From NCBI GenBank assembly GCA_009829735.1, contig CM020620.1, positions 26,630,951 through 26,694,950 of the forward strand: a stretch of 64,000 bases of DNA, read 5' to 3'. The notes under the pieces were generated by a model. That model had not been told where the DNA came from. It saw only the letters and a list, made by a program, of their open reading frames with translations, and did not search any database. Positions 33,879 through 43,051 of this stretch are shown one piece after another. Numbering within the stretch: the first letter of the stretch is position 1; every line of letters starts with the position of its first letter. Source of the DNA: Pyropia yezoensis (taxonomy: Eukaryota; Rhodophyta; Bangiophyceae; Bangiales; Bangiaceae). The translations under genes were made by a program, and so were the position numbers.

Positions 33879-35316
33879 CGTGGCGGCCACTCTGCCCCCA
33901 GGGTGGGGGCAAGATGCCGGGGGGAGGAGAGGGGGGAGGGGCAAGAGCTGGCACTGTGTTTGTCGCGGGATGAACGGAGAACGGGGTTGTGGTTTGTGGC
34001 TGTGTCGCCGACGACGTCCCGCCCACGCCCTGCGGATCACAGCATGTATGTACTTAAATCTCCTGTAGACTTCATAGAAGCGCCATGCAGAGACCGTGTC
34101 TTTAGGGGGGCCACATTGTGACATGCCATGATCATATACGGAGATGATGCGTCTTGCTCATCGACTCCGCCACAGGCACGCCCCTCCCTCCGCCCGCCAA
34201 CCTGCCGCCCTTCCCCCCCCCGGCCGCGCGCGCGCCCCCGGCCGGTGGAGGAGTCCCTGCCCGGCCCCCACCCCGCCCCCTCCCCACCCTATTCCTTGCC
34301 TACTCGCCACGAGCGCTCCCGGTGCCACGCCACGGGCTCCGTACCACCCCCCCCCACCTCCGCGCCGGCTGTTGCACTTGTTCCCCTATACCGGCACTGC
34401 CCCCGCCCACGTAGTGCGTCCGCCCTCCCCCCCTTCCCCCCCTCTCCTGACACTGCGGCTGCCTTCTGCCGCGCCTGCTGAGTGGTGGCGGCAGGCGGGG
34501 GGGTGGGTCGTCGACGTGGCCACTGCCGGCATCGGCGACGGCCCGTCGTGCGGCGGCGCGCTGCACCACTGCCACCATTCCTCCTTCCCACCCCTCCTCG
34601 CCAGTCTCTCCCCTTTTTCTCCCATGCGTTCTTGCCTCGCATCAGCTCTCCCCCCCCCTCCTCCCATCACCCCTCCCCCTTGTCCCTGCTCCGTTCCCGT
34701 GAGCCCGCCCCCCCCCCCCCCCCCGCCGCGCAGCCAGCCTGACCGGCTGCGTTTTCATGCCATGGCCATAGGCAGCCACGGGGCACGCCAGGCCACGAAA
34801 TAGGCGTGGCCACGGCGCCCTGTCTGTCCACCGGTCCACCGGCTCGTCGGTGCCTCCTCCCCGCCGGCTGAGGGCGGGAGGGGGGGCGGTTGGTGGATTG
34901 CGTCCTGCGCGTCTGTAGGGCCGGTAGAGCTCTAGCCCCGCTCCCCCGAGCAGTACCCCCTGCGTCCGTCTGCCGACCGGGGTGCTCTGCAACGCCGCTC
35001 GGGGGCGGCGTGCGTGCACCGCCCGAGGGGCGCCGCCTCGCGGCGGCGGCTGCACCGCCGCCGGTGTGGGTGGGACGCTGGCGAAGGGGGTGAGGGGGGA
35101 GTGGGGGGACATAAGAGGGGGGCGTCGGGTTCTGGAGCAGTGGGCGGTGCACCCCTGTCAACATTCGCGCCCCACAGTTGGCAGAGCAGCGCAGCCTGAA
35201 CCGGGAACAGCCTCTCCCACCCAACGCCCTCTTTCCTCTCCGCCTTTCCACCTGCCCCCCCCCCCTTTTTCGCTTCCTTCCCTCTTCCTTCGTACGCTCC
35301 CCCCTCCCCCCACAGG
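33879..35316. promoter_or_regulatory. Divergent promoter spacer (DHX37 / CAP-Kazal)
   Basis: This spacer lies between two divergent starts. 33990-34150 is AT-richer. The 140 bases before 35317 are an almost pure pyrimidine tract ending CCCCCCACAG just before the ATG, which resembles a 3' splice site. A 5' UTR intron or trans-splice acceptor is possible. Frames in 34144-34803 and 34667-35431 are Pro/Arg artefacts. Confidence 0.45.
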
Positions 35317-36396
35317 ATGGTGGCTCGTACCGTGACGTTGGCCGCGTCGATGTCGCTGCTGCTCGCCGGTGCCGTTGCCGGCGCGGCTGGCGCCCCCGCC
35401 GCCGTCTCTGAATACGCCTCCCGCGCGGCACCGTCGGTACTGCTCGGCACCGCCACGGCGTGCACGCCCGATGGGGACTGCGTCCCCCCCCCCCCCGTGG
35501 CCAATGGCACGACCGCCGACGCGGTGGCGCTGTCGGTCGCCGACGGGGTGGCGGCGCTGGCCGAGTGTGACGGCTCGGCCGACGCCGAAGCGTGCTACGC
35601 CGCCCACGCGTTCACGCTCACCAACGCGTACCGGGCGCAAAACGGGCGGGTGCCGCTCGCCTTTAACCGCTACCTCTCCCGCCTGTCGCTCGCATGGTCC
35701 CGCAAGATGGCCGCGGGGGGGCCCTTTGAGCACCAAGACATTGGCAGTATCCCCGGCCCGCCGGGCACCTACACGTCGGCGGAGAACATTGCGGGCGGCA
35801 GCGGCGGCTCAGAGGCGCCGTCGGCGGTGGCGGTGCGGCTGTGGATTGGGTCAGCGGGCCACCGGGCCAACCTGCTGGGGGGCGCCACCCACGTGGGGCT
35901 GGGCCTCACCCGCACGGCGGCGGGGAAGTGGCGCGCGACCCAAATGTTTGCGACGTGCAACCCGCGGGGCAACGCGGCGTGCCCGGCAGATGAGTCGGGG
36001 GCTGCGCCGGCGCCCACCGCTGCGCCGGCACCCACCGCTGCGCCGGCACCCACCCCCGCCCCTGGCAATGGCGGCGGCAATGGCGATGATGGCGACGATG
36101 CCGCCCCCGAGCCGACCACTGTTGGCTGGTTCAACCGCCCGTGGGTCCAGATGTGCAAGGTCAGCAAGTGCACGCGCAGGGGGGCGACCAAGCCTTGCTG
36201 GTTCAAGAACTGGATGCGCTGCTCCGAATTTGCCACCCGCATCCCATGCTCGGCGGACAAGTTTTGTGAGGCGGGCGTCCCCGCCGCGCCCGTGTGTGGA
36301 AGCGACGGCGTCACGTACGACACCGAGTGCCTGCTCAACGTGGCAAGCTGCAAGGCGGGCTTCTCCATCTCGGTGGCTAAGTGGGTGGCATGCTAG
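35317..36396 (+). CDS. Secreted CAP/SCP (PR-1-like) protein with Kazal-type domain
   Basis: This 359-aa secreted or cell-wall protein begins with a signal peptide (VTLAASMSLLLAGAVAGAAGA, residues about 5-25). The CAP fold spans about 100-225: LTNAYRAQNGRVPLAFNRYL, LAWSRKMAAGGPFEHQD, TSAENIAGG, AVRLWIGSAGHRANLLGG and HVGLGLTR. The usual CAP motifs HNxxR, GENxA and HxxN are recognisable as TNAYR, AENIA and HRANLL; the first His is Thr here. An 18-base tandem repeat (36001-36058) encodes APAPTA units that form a linker. The C-terminal third has many Cys and ends in PVCGSDGVTYDTECLL...C, the signature of Kazal serine-protease inhibitor/follistatin modules. The role is likely extracellular (wall, defence, or protease control). 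The combination of CAP and Kazal in one chain is uncommon. Confidence 0.85.
   Translation: MVARTVTLAASMSLLLAGAVAGAAGAPAAVSEYASRAAPSVLLGTATACTPDGDCVPPPPVANGTTADAVALSVADGVAALAECDGSADAEACYAAHAFTLTNAYRAQNGRVPLAFNRYLSRLSLAWSRKMAAGGPFEHQDIGSIPGPPGTYTSAENIAGGSGGSEAPSAVAVRLWIGSAGHRANLLGGATHVGLGLTRTAAGKWRATQMFATCNPRGNAACPADESGAAPAPTAAPAPTAAPAPTPAPGNGGGNGDDGDDAAPEPTTVGWFNRPWVQMCKVSKCTRRGATKPCWFKNWMRCSEFATRIPCSADKFCEAGVPAAPVCGSDGVTYDTECLLNVASCKAGFSISVAKWVAC
36001..36058 (+). repeat. 18-base coding tandem repeat (APAPTA units)
   Basis: Three near-identical 18-base units (GCGCCGGCRCCCACCGCT) encode the Ala/Pro/Thr linker between the CAP and Kazal parts of the secreted protein. Confidence 0.85.
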
Positions 36397-37012
36397 AGTG
36401 GTGGCGGTGGCGCCAACGGGCTCTGCGAGCCCCGCGCCGCTGTTGTTGAGTGGGGGCGGGGTCCCCTTTTAACTCGAGTATACTGTTGTTTATTGTGCAT
36501 GTAGCCGCGAGACACCATGTCACGACGTCGCGGGTGCGGAGTCGACGGCCGCATCAGGCGCGTGTGTGCAGCCGTGGACTCGGGCCGAGTGGTGCCGATG
36601 CGTAGGGCGCCCGGCAGGCTCGTCGTGAAGGTGAAGGTCAATTGGTCAACGGATGGGCAGATCATTTGGGGATGTTACCCCTTGATCTTGCAAGCAGAAG
36701 GGGAGAGCCTTCAACGAGACTTGGTATTGAAAGTCTCTGGGATGAGGAATTGTGCGGATCCAGTATTCCCTCGTGTGATGCCCTCGCTCCCTATTTGCAC
36801 CTTCCAGCTCCCCTGATTGTCGACAGAGCCCAGCTGGAAGCAGTCTGCTGTTGTGAGGGCTCCTAGAAGAAGCTACCGCTCACTGACTCACCTTGCAGTG
36901 GATGTACACGAATGCGATTCCATCCACCGCGTTTCACACTTCTCCGCTGTCACCTTGTCTTTCCTTCGTCCCCGCGTTCCGTCCCGTCTTGTCGCCGCCC
37001 ATCCTTGCTGAG
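36397..37012. promoter_or_regulatory. Spacer and promoter before MsrA
   Basis: This spacer is AT-richer than either neighbour. 36480-36510 (ACTGTTGTTTATTGTGCATG) may hold the 3' end of the CAP gene. A 99-codon plus-strand frame at 36517-36816 is not low-complexity but matches nothing I know. The last 90 bases before the MsrA start are C/T-rich. Confidence 0.4.
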
Positions 37013-37996
37013 ATGCACGCCGCCTTTACCCACAGTGCTGCCGTGGTGCGCCTGACCTCTGGCCTCCCGACGGCCGTCACCTCTACATCTTCCCCGTTCC
37101 TTTCCTCACTGCGCGCGCCGCGGTCTGTGGCGGTTGCGCCGTTGCCAACGCGTCGGGCGGTGGTCACCACGTCGGCACCCGTCATGGGTCTGTTTGACGC
37201 CATCAAGAATGCGAGCGCGTCGATGTTGTCGCAGTCGGAGCCGATGCAGGTGGTACGTGGACGGGCGTCGTCGCATGTGTGGTGGTCTCGTTCTGAGAGC
37301 AACGAGGCACTGAGCTCGCGGCGCTGACCCAGCGACTGACGGATTTCTTGGTTGCTGTGCCTTTCTTCCCCATGTTGTATCCGCGTCTGTGTTTGTCGGA
37401 ACTCCTTTTCTTGATGACTGCAGCCTGACAAGCACCGCGTTCTTGGTACCCCTCTGAAGGACGATGGCACGTGGGCGGCCAAGGGCTATGAAACGGCCTA
37501 CTTTGCGGGTGGCTGCTTCTGGGGCCTGGAAAAGACGTTTTGGACGACCCCGGGTGTTGTGTCCACGGCGGTCGGGTACCAGGGCGGGGAGATTGAGAAC
37601 CCCACGTACCGGGGCGTCTGCACCGGCGGCACGGGCCACACAGAGGTGGTCAAGGTGGTGTTTGACACCGCCGCCACCTCCTTCACCAAGATGTGCAACG
37701 TCTTTTGGTCATCCCACGACCCCACCACTGCCAACCGACAGGGCAACGACGTTGGCACCCAGTACCGCTCGGCAATCTTTTACACGAGCCCCGCTCAAAA
37801 GGCCGAGGCGGAGCGCACCATGGGGCACTTTAACGAGTGCGCCAAGGGTCGCCGCAACGGCGCCACGACGGAGATCAAGGACGCGGAGGCGGCATCGTTT
37901 TACTTTGCTGAGGCCTACCACCAGCAGTACCTGGATGCCAACCCGGGGGGGTACTGCCCCAGCCACGGCACGGGGCTGTACACCCCTGTTGAGTGA
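37013..37996 (+). CDS. msrA: Peptide methionine-S-sulfoxide reductase MsrA (two exons)
   Basis: MsrA repairs oxidised methionine (S-sulfoxide) in proteins. Exon 1 is 37013-37252 and exon 2 is 37424-37996, with a 171-base phase-0 intron (GTACGTG donor, CTGCAG acceptor); a donor three bases earlier would drop one Val. The product is 270 aa. Residues 1-60 are Ser/Thr/Ala/Arg-rich without acidic residues, then VVTTSAPVMGLFD, which looks like a plastid transit peptide and its cleavage region. The enzyme core has the catalytic motif GGCFWGLEKTF, then GYQGGEIENPTYRGVCTGGTGHTE, FWSSHDPTTANRQGNDVGTQYRS and AEAYHQQYLDANPGGYC. These are all strongly conserved MsrA blocks, including the Glu and Tyr that help bind the sulfoxide. 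The C-terminal GYC could supply the recycling Cys. Plastid location is inferred. Confidence 0.95.
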
Positions 37997-38428
37997 AGCC
38001 GTGCGCTGTGGGGTGTCTCGAGGGGGGTTGCTTGTTAGAGGGTGTTTTGTGTAAAGATAATTCGGGGGGCACACTAAGAGCGGCGTCCGAGGTGATGCTC
38101 CGGTCGCTGCGGATGATTGAAAATATGAGCGGCCTCGAGGGCGACGCCGGCGGCGGCAGGGGCGGGCTGTGAACGCGCCGGCACGCCGATGACGTTGGGG
38201 GGTGGGGGGGCGAGCGGATGGCTGAGGGGGCGGCTAGCGGATCCCGGGGGTGTGTGTGGCGTAAAGTTTAGGGGACGACGACAAGGAAGGGGGGAGGGGG
38301 GATGGACACTGGGGCTGGGGGGACGTTGAATGCGCTCGTCGGACTGGCGGGACAGGTGGGCGGGCGGGCGGGTGGGCGGGCAGGCGGGCGGGATGCAAAA
38401 GAAGAAGGTTGAAGCCACGGCTGTGGTG
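37997..38428. other. Spacer after MsrA
   Basis: This G-rich spacer carries a short GGCGGGCGGG repeat (38354-38392). No frame is supported. Confidence 0.5.
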
Positions 38429-38539
38429 CTTCCCGACGCCTTCCCGACGCCTTCCCGACGCCTTCCCGACGCTTTCCCGACGCCTTCCCGACGCCTTCCC
38501 GACGCCTTCCCGACGCCTTCCCGACACCTTCTCGACGCC
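38429..38539. repeat. 11-base minisatellite, about 10 copies
   Basis: The unit CTTCCCGACGC is repeated head to tail about ten times, with one C-to-T variant in the middle and two changed bases in the last copies. The period is not a multiple of three, so it cannot be a normal coding repeat. Confidence 0.9.
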
Positions 38540-38559
38540 GGTACTCATCATTTACCGCC

Positions 38560-39153
38560 GTGGCCCCGACGGCCGAGTCGCTTGCCGACTTGCTCGGCGA
38601 CGACCGTGTGGGGGGGTGCTCGCCAGACCGGGCCAGCAGAGGAGGAGGCGGCGGCGGTGGCGGCGGCGGCGGTGGGGGAGGCGGTGGCGGCAAAGGGACA
38701 GCCGCTCCCCGCGGCGGCGGCGGCGGGGGGCCACGCTGGGACCCGGCGGCTGCGCTGGCGGCGGTGCGCAGCGGGCGGGTGGCGGCGGCGGCGGCGGTGG
38801 CGGCGCCCGCCCCCGAGGCCACCCCCGCCGGCCTGGACCGCACCGTCGCGCGCGTCTTTTTGCGCTTCCTCGCCCTCTTGTCGGGCGACACCACCGACGC
38901 CGACGACGCGTACGGCGGCGGCGGCGGCGGCGGCGTGCGCATCATTGGCTGGGACGCCCTCTACGTCGCGTCGGTGGCCATGGTGGCGGCGCCGCCCCTG
39001 CCGGCGGCGGGCCGGCCGCTGATGGTGCTGGACCCGGCGCTGCCGTCGGTGGACGTGGCGGCAGAGGTGAGCGACTGGGAGCCCCTGCGGGCGGCCGCCC
39101 GCCGCACCGCCGCCCTGATGGCAGGGGGGGGGATGGGCGGCGGCGGCGGCTAG
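38560..39153 (+). CDS. Unrecognised 197-codon frame beginning with GTG
   Basis: The frame begins GTGGCCCCGACGGCC (VAPTAESLADLLGDD), which reads like a normal N terminus with the first A of ATG changed; no in-frame ATG lies upstream, and the frame is open through the minisatellite. After a poly-Gly block (38636-38692) comes an Ala-rich but structured part: LDRTVARVFLRFLALLSGD, RIIGWDALYVASVAMVAAP, LDPALPSVDVAAEVSDWEPLRAA. Codon use (GC-ending) is like the real genes nearby. I do not recognise a family. It may be a later exon of a spliced gene, a start-lost pseudogene, or a gene whose start was misread. Confidence 0.35.
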   Translation: MAPTAESLADLLGDDRVGGCSPDRASRGGGGGGGGGGGGGGGGGKGTAAPRGGGGGGPRWDPAAALAAVRSGRVAAAAAVAAPAPEATPAGLDRTVARVFLRFLALLSGDTTDADDAYGGGGGGGVRIIGWDALYVASVAMVAAPPLPAAGRPLMVLDPALPSVDVAAEVSDWEPLRAAARRTAALMAGGGMGGGGG

Positions 39154-39412
39154 GATACACACGTTGTCTCGTCGCCAAAGAGGAGGGGTGCTGCAGCCGC
39201 ACGCGACGCGATGGTCTGGGAGTACATCCCAGGTGGTAAGCGATGACGCTGTGGCCTACCCCGTCAACCGCGCTGTCGGCTACCGCGTTATCGACTCTGT
39301 TGGATGCCCCGCCAACCGCGTCGGCCGAGGTGCTCTTGGCCTGTCACGCATTGCACGGCTGGGCCGCCAACCGAGGCCAAACCGGAAGCCCAAAACAAAA
39401 CCGTGCGCGGCC

Positions 39413-41018
39413 CTACTCACCCTCCACACCCCTTTGGTGCGGCCGCTCAGCCGACGACGGCGACGTCGGTGGGGGCGACAACGGGACCGGCTGCTGCTGC
39501 TGCGGTGTGGTCGTCGGCAGCGACCGCCCCACGTCCTTGGCTACGCCAAATGGCGGCTGAGGTTCTGTCCCCGGCGGCACCGTGGCGGTGCGGAGGATGT
39601 CACGGACGCGGCCACCCTCTGCCCGCCGCTCCGCTTCCTTCTCCTTGGCAACGTCGTCTGCCGTGGCGGGCGAGCACAGGGAGCGCGGCCACCAAGAGGG
39701 CCGCGACGGGGGGAGGGGGGGGGGAGGACATGCCAAAGCGAAGAAATGAGAGATGGGCATGGCAGGAAGGGGGGGGGGGGGGGGAAGGCAAACCACGGGA
39801 AGTAAAAAAATGTCAGGCCAGCGTCCAGAGGGGCAGCGGGAGCCGCGTCAATCGGGGGGGGGGGCGGGAAGCGGGGAAGGCACGGGTGAGGTGTCGACGC
39901 GGGGGTCCGCACCGCGGCGGAGGCACCCCGCTCCGCCACGACGGCGGGGCCCTCCCTCCACCCGTGGTGCCTGCGGTGGGCGGCACGTACAAAACGTTCG
40001 ACCGCCAATCGGCACGTAGATCATAAACGCTGCGGCCGGCGCGGGCCGTCAGGCGGGCACACCAGGTGCGCAGACGCGGGGAGCGGGAAGGAAGCGCATC
40101 ACCGACGAAGGACACACACACACACCAAGCAGACATAAAACAAAAACAAAACGGCTGGGCGTCAGAAACAGAGGAAGCGCGCAGACAAAAGCCCGGCATC
40201 CGGGCAAGCCACGCGCAACAAACGCCCACCGTGCGGGCACGAGCGCCCAGGGTTGGCCCCCCCTTCCCACCGCCGGCCCGTCAACGCCGCCACCCCATCC
40301 CCTCCACACGGCCGGGCGCGCCCGTACCTTCCATAGCGGCGCCGGCCAAGAACAGCTGCACCCCCCTCCCCCCCCGCCCCCCACCCCCACCCCCACGGAA
40401 CGACAGGTCCCGCGACGGCCACGCGGTGCGATCAGCCGCCGTAGCACACAACCCCACCCCACCCCCCCACACAGCGGCCAAGCCACGAGCCGTCAGCACC
40501 AGGGTAGACCGCCGCCGACCGGGGAGCAACACCCCACCGCAGATGAGGAGCACACCGCACAGCGGAAAGCGAGAAAGGGGGCGGCCAAGGGGACGGATGC
40601 ACACACGACACGTCAGTCACAACCGCCTCCCCCACCCTCCCCTCCATGCAGAATAAGAACAAAATCCGCAAAGTGTGTGACGCCTCTGCCACGCAAGGGG
40701 CGTTCCCCCCCTGGTGGAGCCCACGTCACCCACGACAGCCCGCCCCACCACAATCTACACTGCCCCCCCCCCACCCCAAATCGACACCCCCCGCCCCCAC
40801 CGGACCATTCCCCGCCTGCCACCGCGCACGCCCCCCATCTCGTCCAGCCTCGCGCCGTCCTCTCCCCCCCTCGCATCGCGCCGTCCCCTCCCCCCCCCCC
40901 CGCATCGCGCCGTTCCCCCCCACCCACCACCGGCGCAGACCCCCGGCGCACGTACCGACGGGACGACGCGGCGGAGGGAGCGGCGCAGCAGCACCGCATC
41001 GGCGGGGTGCATGAACAT
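39413..41018 (-). CDS. SMIM4: SMIM4/UQCC5-like mitochondrial inner-membrane microprotein (four exons)
   Basis: I assembled this small gene from four exons on the minus strand: 41018-40956, 40355-40328, 40029-39991 and 39657-39413. Phases agree (0, 1, 1), and donors are GTACGTGCG, GTACGGG and GTACGTGCC, each with a CAG acceptor. The product is 124 aa. An Arg-rich N terminus (VLLRRSLRRVVPS) leads into one hydrophobic segment and then GAAMEAFMIYVPIGGRTFYD followed by VAKEKEAERRAE. Human SMIM4 (UQCC5, a complex III assembly factor) has the same arrangement: hydrophobic segment, GGTMEW.MIK, G.ETFYDV and a Lys/Glu/Arg-rich stretch. The C-terminal Pro/Gln/Ser-rich tail is extra. The stop codon sits in GGGTGAGTAG, which could be another donor. 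The family assignment rests on my memory of the animal protein and needs a search. Confidence 0.7.
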
Positions 41019-42032
41019 GGTGGCCACCGATGGCAGCGTGCGGGACAAAGGTGGGGGACGGGGGGGGAGAGGGGAAAGGAAACGGCGGCCCCGCGCGCTG
41101 CAAGGCGTGCGCGTGTGGCTGTGGGGGAGGAGGCTGGGTACTGCCTGTGTACTTGGACCGTGACACTTGGACAACAGACTCACACCCGGACGGCTGCCGC
41201 GTCGCCCGTCGGCTGTGACGGAGGCGGGATCAAACGGGCCTCCGGGTGATGTCACTGGGGCCAAGCGACACCACTGGCCCGCCTCGCGTTGCCGACCCCA
41301 AAGGTGCATGCAGTCTTGTCCCAATCTCCCGCCCCCCCCCCCCGACCACCACGGCCGTCCCTCTGCCGGCCACAAGAAAGTGGGGAGCGCGCGGGTGGGG
41401 GCAGAGGCGGGCAGGTTCAAAATAGCTCTTGGCGCCCACTACCCTTGCCCCGTTCCGTGCATGCCAGCCCCTTGCACGCAATGTGGGGGGGCCGCACTGT
41501 GGACCCCCCTCCACCCCCTACTGCGCTTGCCGCCTGGCTGCACCGAGGCCCCGGGGGGGGGGGCGGGTGGGGGGGGGGGCGGGGCGGGGGCGCGCTCTGC
41601 TTCAAGCATCCCCCCACCGGCCGGTAGATCTTGGCGCCCGCGAGTTGGCGCGCGTGGACAAACGGCCGCGGTCGCGCCAACGAACTCGATCCTCGCAGAC
41701 CGCGGTGCCAACGGATATCCCATCGCCCCCGCACGGGCCACGGGCGGGGCGATAACATCGCGTCGTGTCCCTACCTACGGCTCGTCGGCCCCCACTCCTC
41801 GCCCTCCCTGGCCCCTCTCTCAACCTCCTCCTGTACCGCCCCACCGCCCTTTGCTGTTCCCTTGCCTCCACCCCTTGCTGTTCCCTTGCCTCCACCCCTC
41901 GCCCCCCTCCCACCCTCCCCGGCTCCTGTCTCTCCTCCTTTACCGCCCCACCGCCCTTCGCTGTTCCCTTGCCTCCACCCCTCACCCTGCTCCCTCCCGC
42001 CCTCCTTCCCCCCACCCACCCCCCTCCAAACT
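41019..42032. promoter_or_regulatory. Divergent promoter spacer (SMIM4 / DEG-ENaC-like)
   Basis: One kilobase separates divergent starts. 41820-42030 is a nearly pure pyrimidine leader built from repeated blocks. Pro/Arg frames on both strands are composition artefacts. Confidence 0.45.
41834..41990. repeat. Duplicated pyrimidine-rich leader blocks
   Basis: A block containing TACCGCCCCACCGCCCTT and then TGCTGTTCCCTTGCCTCC occurs twice about 100 bases apart, and its second half is additionally doubled at about 41865-41905. All copies lie in the C/T-rich leader just before the ATG at 42033. Confidence 0.75.
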
Positions 42033-42471
42033 ATGGCCGTTCGCTTCCGTGACGCCCCCCTGCTACACGCCGTCGAGACCGCCCTCATCGCGGCCGAGGC
42101 CCGCCTCGACGTGGCCGCCGCCGTCGCAAACGCCATTGTCGACGCGATTGCAGAGGTGGCGGCGCTCTCCGACGCGGCTTTTGCGGCCGACCGGGCCGCC
42201 GACTACGCTATCGGTGACGCCACCGACGTCGACGATGCCGACGACGCCGACGACGCCATCCTCGTTGACGACAACGTCAACGCCGCCGACGCCTCCGACG
42301 TTGACGACGACGATGCTGCTGCCGTTGTGGTTGCCGACGCGGCCGACGGCGTGGGCAGCCCAGACGACCCGACTCTTGCCACCGCTGCCACCCGGGCCGC
42401 CCGACCTTGTCATGCGACAGCGGGCAACAGCGATGTTGCGGCAGGCGAGGTGGCGGCCACCGGGGGGAGCA

Positions 42472-42508
<37 letters not shown>

Positions 42509-43019
42509 GCCATCCTCTGGAGCTTACCCCCCCCCCCCCCTTCGCCCCGCGTTCCGCTACGCCGCAGACACCCCCCCGCCCCCCCGTCACTTCCATGGGG
42601 ACAGGGAGGCCACCGTGGAGCTCATCATGTCTGCTTTCCAAGCACTTTCAACCGTTGCCATGGCCGAGAACGCGCTCCGTGACACGCTGGCGCTGTCGGT
42701 CGGTGCTGTTGACTCGGCGCCACCGCTGACCGCCATTGCCAACATCCGTCGTGGCATCGCCGCGGCGTCCGCGGACCTCGGGGCCAAACGCCGCCGCGCG
42801 CGGCTCGGGGCGGCAGCAGCGGCAGCGAGCTGTCATGCGTGTGGCGGCGCTGCCGCCGCCCGCCCTGTCCCGTCCTTTTCGTCGACCGTGTCGCCGGGCG
42901 CCAGCCCTGCCGCCACTGCCGCCGTGAGGCCGCCGCCGGTGCTGCCACTGATGCCCGGGGGGCGATTTGAGGTGGCCGACGGGCGGGGGGGGGGGGGGGG
43001 GGGGGGCCTCGTTGCCGGG

Positions 43020-43051
<32 letters not shown>

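Noticed and set aside
38429-38539. CRISPR-like array
   Set aside because: The repeats are 11 bases long and directly tandem without spacers; this is a minisatellite in a eukaryotic genome.
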